Shown here piece after piece: positions 59,473-64,000 of a stretch of 64,000 nucleotides of DNA. The notes below the pieces were generated by a model. That model worked only from the letters and a program-made list of their open reading frames with translations. It searched no databases and had not been told where the DNA came from. Source of the DNA: Dermatemys mawii. Lineage: Eukaryota > Chordata > Testudines > Dermatemydidae. The stretch is from positions 16,860,218 through 16,924,217 of the forward strand of contig ML677335.1 of NCBI GenBank assembly GCA_007922305.1. Reading direction: 5' to 3'. The position numbers and the translations under genes are program-made. Position 1 is the first letter of the stretch. Every line of letters begins with the position of its first letter.

Positions 59473-59752
59473 CCCTAGGACACCTGTTCTGTTCTGGAGT
59501 TACACTTCACTTAAAATAGCTGTTGACCTGATTTTATGGAAAATAGAAAACAGCCATTTTAAAAGGGCTTTTTGAGGTCACAATCACCATGATGTGATGG
59601 ATGTGAATCTGAAATGTCACTCCAATCTGTGTTTTTCTCTTGTTTGACTGGTTCGGGTGCTGTTTTTTTGTTCCCAAGCCTTGGCTCTGGTGGTGAAGTA
59701 CATGTGAGTACACGCTGCATTCACTCATTAGCTGCATTTGTTATTTTTGAAG

Positions 59753-59896
59753 CCCCGCTGGGAAGTTTTATCAGTAACCATTTATCGTGTCAAGTGGGCA
59801 TCATGCTCGGAGGACTGCTTGCATCTGCTGGCCTGATCCTGAGTTCATTTGCCACAAGCCTGGAACACCTCTACTTTTCATTAGGAGTGCTTACAG
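59753..59896 (+). CDS. SLC16A12: SLC16A12 exon 3 of the coding part
   Basis: Acceptor ttatttttgaag precedes 59753 and donor ACAG|GTAGGA follows 59896. The exon completes codon 72 and reads [20 protein letters not shown], then [20 protein letters not shown] and YFSLGVLTG. It spans the rest of helix 2, a short loop, helix 3 and the start of helix 4. The ORF reading through the donor is an artefact of ignoring the splice. Confidence 0.95.
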
Positions 59897-61152
59897 GTAG
59901 GAGGGATTCATAATGTTTGCGCAGCCATTACCTTACCATTAGAGGGGCCACCACTGCCCCAGTGACACTGCCCCAGCACCAGTCAGCAGAGGCTCTCAGG
60001 CTGCAACCCTCTTGTTATGAAAGACTGACCCACTTGCAGAACATTATGTGGAAGGGCACCAGGCCTCTGGTATTTGCGTCTGATCTGAAATAGCCCAGTT
60101 TGGGTGACCTGCCTAGCACACAGCAAAAGTCATCTGCTCAACACTTGTGTGACTGAAGGTAAACTTCCCAGATGATAAGAGAGTGGGAAAGAGGATTCTT
60201 TGCTTGTTTGTTTGTTGGTAGGTTACTGGCTGACAGGGTTCCTTTTGGTTTAATGCTTTAGGGGTTTTGTTGTAATATAAATTATAGTTCAAGACACACA
60301 AAGCTTTGCAATGGTGATTTTTTAACTTATTTAAATCAAGGTAAATGATTCATAAATGAGAGTATCATTGTATCAGTTTGTTAAGTCACCATTGCACAGC
60401 TTATTTCTGCCTGCTCTACATTCCGTTTAGAAGAACAAGTCTTCTGTTGAATGCATCATCCTAATGCATCCTCCTTTTGAGTTCAGCCACTGTGTTAAAA
60501 GAATACATTCAGTCTATCCTGTTTTTTTATAGTTGCTTGTACACTAAAGAGAGGGAGAGGTTGCAATAGTTATACTGAAATTCCTGCCTCATTAAAACTG
60601 CCACGGTAGCCACGGTGATACAAGCCTTGTACTTGGCGCCCTGCTGTTGAGCAGCAAGCTGGTAAAATTACTAGACTCTGTGTGCTGCCAACAGCTTATT
60701 TGCTAAGAAAAAAAATTCCTTGTTACAGTGTGTGTTGCTCCTGCATTACAATGTTAATCTTTGTCCAATGTGTTCATAACAAATAAAAAAGTCCCTTGTA
60801 ACACACAGCACCATGTCACATACCCTCCTACTGCCACTGAGGCTTCCTTTGTGAGAGCTGTTATGAATATTGAGGAAGAGAAGCAATGAAGTTGTAGACA
60901 GTCCATTTCACAAGCAGTGAATTTAGTCTGCAGGGAGTGAGTAAGGAAGAAATGAACTAATAGTAAAAGGCTGGTAGTACAGATGCAGTGAGCTGACTTG
61001 TAATATAGAACAACACTAGCTTTGCAGTGTTAAAATTCACTGCCCTTCTTGGGGTTTGGCTTTGTTCACAAAGAAATAAACAATAAGAGAACATAAAGTT
61101 CAATTTAAACCTTCCCCCCAAAAGTCACAAGTCCTACTTCAAGACACCCTGT

Positions 61153-62347
61153 CAGTGGTTCTCAACTCATTTCAGGCCTCAGACCACCAGGCCAATCAAA
61201 AAATTTTAATGGACCACCTTTTTTTTTTTTTTTTTTTTCTTTTTTTGTTGAGACATGATTAAAAAGAGCAGACACATTTTGGTTTGAAATGCATTTATTT
61301 TTTACTAGATGTTCGGATTCTCTTCTGACAAGCTTTTCAGTGTTTGGTGTGGTACTTTATAATGCACAACAAATGTCGCTTTTCACTGCGAGCTGATTCC
61401 TCTGTTTGGACTTAACGTGCAACAAACATGAAAATCCCATCTTACACATAAATTGATGCAAATGGCAAAAGAAATCTGACTGTGTGTGCTGACAGATTTG
61501 GGTAATTCCCGGTCATGCTGGCCCAAAATTTCTCTGTGGTAAACTGCTGGTACACGTCTTGGGTCACAGAATAATTTTTCAGATTTATTTTGGGAGATGT
61601 ATAGTAATTATAAATCACTCATATACATGTCCCAAAATAAGTCGTCCGGTGGCAAAAATTGCAACTACACTATGATATCTATCTAACTCACACTGCACAC
61701 ATTACATGGGCTACAAAAAAATAAACTATGGCGGTTACTTTTTATCTCTTGTATTTGGTTGATTAAAAACATATTTTAGCATTATTCTTAACAGATAATA
61801 ATATTTTATTAACCTGCAATACTAGCTCTAAAGTATTATTTATTTTGGGATACACTTAACTTAGTACAGTCAAAACCGAAATTACTTTTATGCAATCTGA
61901 TAAATTCAACAGATATAAATATAAAAGTTTGTGTCTTACACCCTGCTTTAAAATCCCCATACAAAAAAGCCACAAACAAAATAGAAGTGTGTAATAAACT
62001 AACGAACATAAAGTTGAAAATTGTGTGCAAATGTACATTTTACAACAGAAATTATAAACAAACTAAACCAGCACATTTAGCACAGAACGAACAACACGAC
62101 AACCACTCAGCACGACGGCAGGAGCTACACTGAGGCTCAGAGCCTTAGACGGAAGGTATTGGCAACACAACGCAGTTGCGTCCTAGATGATGCTATGGAT
62201 GACACGCTGCGTGCTTGTGAACATGATGTAAAACAGCCTAATGGCAGGCCCTGCTCACACTATCTGACTTTGGAAATATTCGTGTGGACCACCAAAAAAG
62301 TCACCATGGACCACCAGTGATCCACAGACCATCACTTAAGAACTACT
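61153..62347. mobile_element. hAT-like element in SLC16A12 intron
   Basis: The left end cagtggttctcaactcattt runs into 'aggcctcagaccaccaggcc'. The right end ggaccaccagtgatccacagaccatcacttaagaactact is its degenerate inverted partner. Subterminal 'ggaccacc' repeats at both ends. The T-run at 61220-61238 is a simple repeat inside. The outer duplication is not clear. Internal wording (gacaagcttttcagtgtttgg) suggests transposase relics, but no frame is open. Confidence 0.6.
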
Positions 62348-63422
62348 CTCCTAGATACTCTTCATCTCTTTTATGTCTGGGTGGGGTAACAAGCTGCTCG
62401 TCTCAATGGGTCAATTTAATCCATTCAGCCCTCTCCCAGCAGAGTCAGCACCTGTTAGCAGGATGGGGTATTTCAGGCCAACACTGATAGCCTGCTACAT
62501 CCTGAGACTCTCCTAAGCTTGTGCTTTCTGCCAAAGGCAACGGGAGAGGTGCCTGTGTAACTGAGTTAGCGATTTATTTCAAAATGACAGCCTGGAATAA
62601 GTTTTTGTGTTTGATTCAGAAATCTCTGCAGAAATGCCAGCACTGATGCTAACGTCTAATTCTTGTGCATCTGTCCTTGAAGCTTTTTAGCAAAATCCAT
62701 GAAATTGTTCCCTGCCCTGATGAATCTAATTAATCTACTAAATAGGAATGGCATCTTCTTCTGAGCCTTTTTAACCTTGGTTCTGAAAGTGGTCACAGCA
62801 CCTTGAATAAGGACATTCCCAGGGGATTTAAAACTGCACAGAACTCCAGCCAGTTGAAGTGCAGAATTTTTTCATCTTGTCAAAGAAAGTTTCTTGTAGA
62901 ACATTTTACATTCGAAAGACATTCCCTGTGCCACCCTTCAGAGATCTGCAAACACACAAATCTGCCCCGAAAATAGATATTTGGGTTTGTAGCTGAGTGT
63001 AACACCAAGCAATGATTGTAGGACCAATGTGCCTGATGAAATGCTCCCACATTCTAAATGGGAGGTCCCACAGTCTCCTGGCACGAAGTGATTCCTGGGC
63101 ACAGGGCTAGACTACTAATAACTGGCTGATGATGCTGTGCTCCTATCTAGCCTGAATACATGTTCATACACAGAGCTCGTCAATCCTCACTGAGCCTTTG
63201 CATTGGTACAGATTAGTGAGGTTCAGCTATGTTTGTTTGACTCCGTATCCCTGGGGTTTTTTTCATGTTTTTATCCCATATTCACTGAATTGCAAAATGT
63301 GATAATCCACAAAGGGCCTCTTGATTATTAGTGCTAAGGGGAGTGGGTTACTTGGTTTAATTTAATGTACTCTGTTACTTGTATTCAGTATTAAGCAACC
63401 TTCATTCTGCTTTTCCTCCTAG

Positions 63423-64000
63423 GACTCGGATTTGCACTTTGTTATTCTCCAGCCATAGCAATGGTGGGCAAATATTTCAACAAAAAGAAAGCACTGGCTT
63501 ATGGGATAGCCATGTCAGGGAGTGGAATCGGTACCTTCATTCTGGCCCCTGTGGTTCAACTCTTGATTGAACAGTTTTCCTGGCGTGGAGCCTTACTCAT
63601 CCTGGGTGGTTTTGTTTTAAATCTCTGTGTCTGTGGTGCTCTGATGAGGCCTATCGCTCTTAAGGAGGACCATAAACACCCTCCTGAGTTTCTTGAACAG
63701 GAGTATGTCTCAGAAGCACAGAAGCAAGACTTAAAGCAACTGTCCATCTGTTCACCTTTAATCAAAGCATGGTCTCGTGAATGTCTATGCTGCTGCTCCT
63801 GGCAAGAATACAACTTCTTACTGATGCCAGACTTCGTGTTGCTAGCAGTGTCTGTTTTATTTATGGCATACGGCTGTAGCCCTCTTTTTGTCTACCTAGT
63901 GCCTTATGCTTTGAGTGTTGGTGTGAGTCATCAGCAGGCTGCCTTCCTTATGTCCATACTTGGTGTCATCGACATCATTGGTAATATCACCTTTGGATGG
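63423..64000 (+). CDS. SLC16A12: SLC16A12 exon 4 of the coding part (cut by window edge)
   Basis: Acceptor ttttcctcctag precedes 63423. The frame stays open for 578 bases to the window edge and encodes up to residue 312. Segments: [18 protein letters not shown] (helix 4), then [20 protein letters not shown] (second conserved family motif and helix 5), [20 protein letters not shown] (helix 6). A long cytosolic loop follows with a CLCCC cluster, the usual helix 6-7 loop of this family and its least conserved part. Helices 7 and 8 begin at [16 protein letters not shown] and [16 protein letters not shown]. About 60-65 percent of the protein is in the window; the remaining exon(s) lie to the right. 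Confidence 0.95.

Noticed and set aside
59614..59913. 99-codon open frame ending past the donor
   Set aside because: Contains SLC16A12 exon 3 but reads through both splice sites; the exon is 59753-59896.

Overview
The window looks like non-mammalian amniote nuclear DNA, most likely from a turtle. The evidence is CR1 LINEs of reptilian type, a tRNA-derived SINE, many hAT, Tc1/mariner (Tigger-like) and Harbinger elements and MITEs, and spliced, low-density coding sequence with one real vertebrate gene. The turtle assignment is an inference from repeat content, not a proven identification.

Genes. The only clear host gene is SLC16A12 (monocarboxylate transporter 12, a creatine transporter of the SLC16 family) on the + strand. 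Four exons are visible: 52312-52533 (5'UTR plus start, ATG at 52424), 57919-58022, 59753-59896 and 63423-64000. They join in phase and encode residues 1-312; the gene runs off the right edge. A CpG island at about 20640-21540 with a splice donor at 20865 is the best candidate for its promoter and first noncoding exon. The first ~700 bases may be the 3'UTR end of the upstream gene (PANK1 is expected from the human gene order), with AATAAA at 676. A retro-copied U1 snRNA pseudogene lies at 10150-10304.

Layout. 1-5 kb is a nest of DNA transposons: a Tigger-like element holding a second mariner-like element and a SINE, then a foldback repeat split by a Tigger MITE. 5-20 kb is intergenic with MITEs, a hAT element, the U1 pseudogene, a CR1 3' end, a second foldback copy and a 30-bp minisatellite. 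20.6-22 kb is the CpG island, with a perfect 91-bp inverted repeat. 22-33 kb is mostly unremarkable intron-like DNA. 33.3-39.8 kb is a minus-strand CR1 broken by a complete 4.1-kb PIF/Harbinger transposon and then by a 1.25-kb LTR-like insert, which itself contains a locally templated inverted insertion. 40-52 kb holds a 240-bp direct duplication, a solo LTR with perfect 4-bp target duplications and a third foldback copy. 52-64 kb is the SLC16A12 coding part, with hAT elements in its introns.

The Harbinger element carries the two expected genes in convergent orientation: an intact DDE transposase (+) and a two-exon Myb/SANT-like DNA-binding protein (-) that is broken by one in-frame TGA. The most unusual items are: the foldback repeat family whose three copies all have 9-13-bp target duplications; the templated insertion at 38.8 kb; the 91-bp perfect palindrome arms inside the CpG island; the multiple upstream ORFs of SLC16A12; and an unexplained protein-like + strand ORF inside the Myb-like gene's intron.
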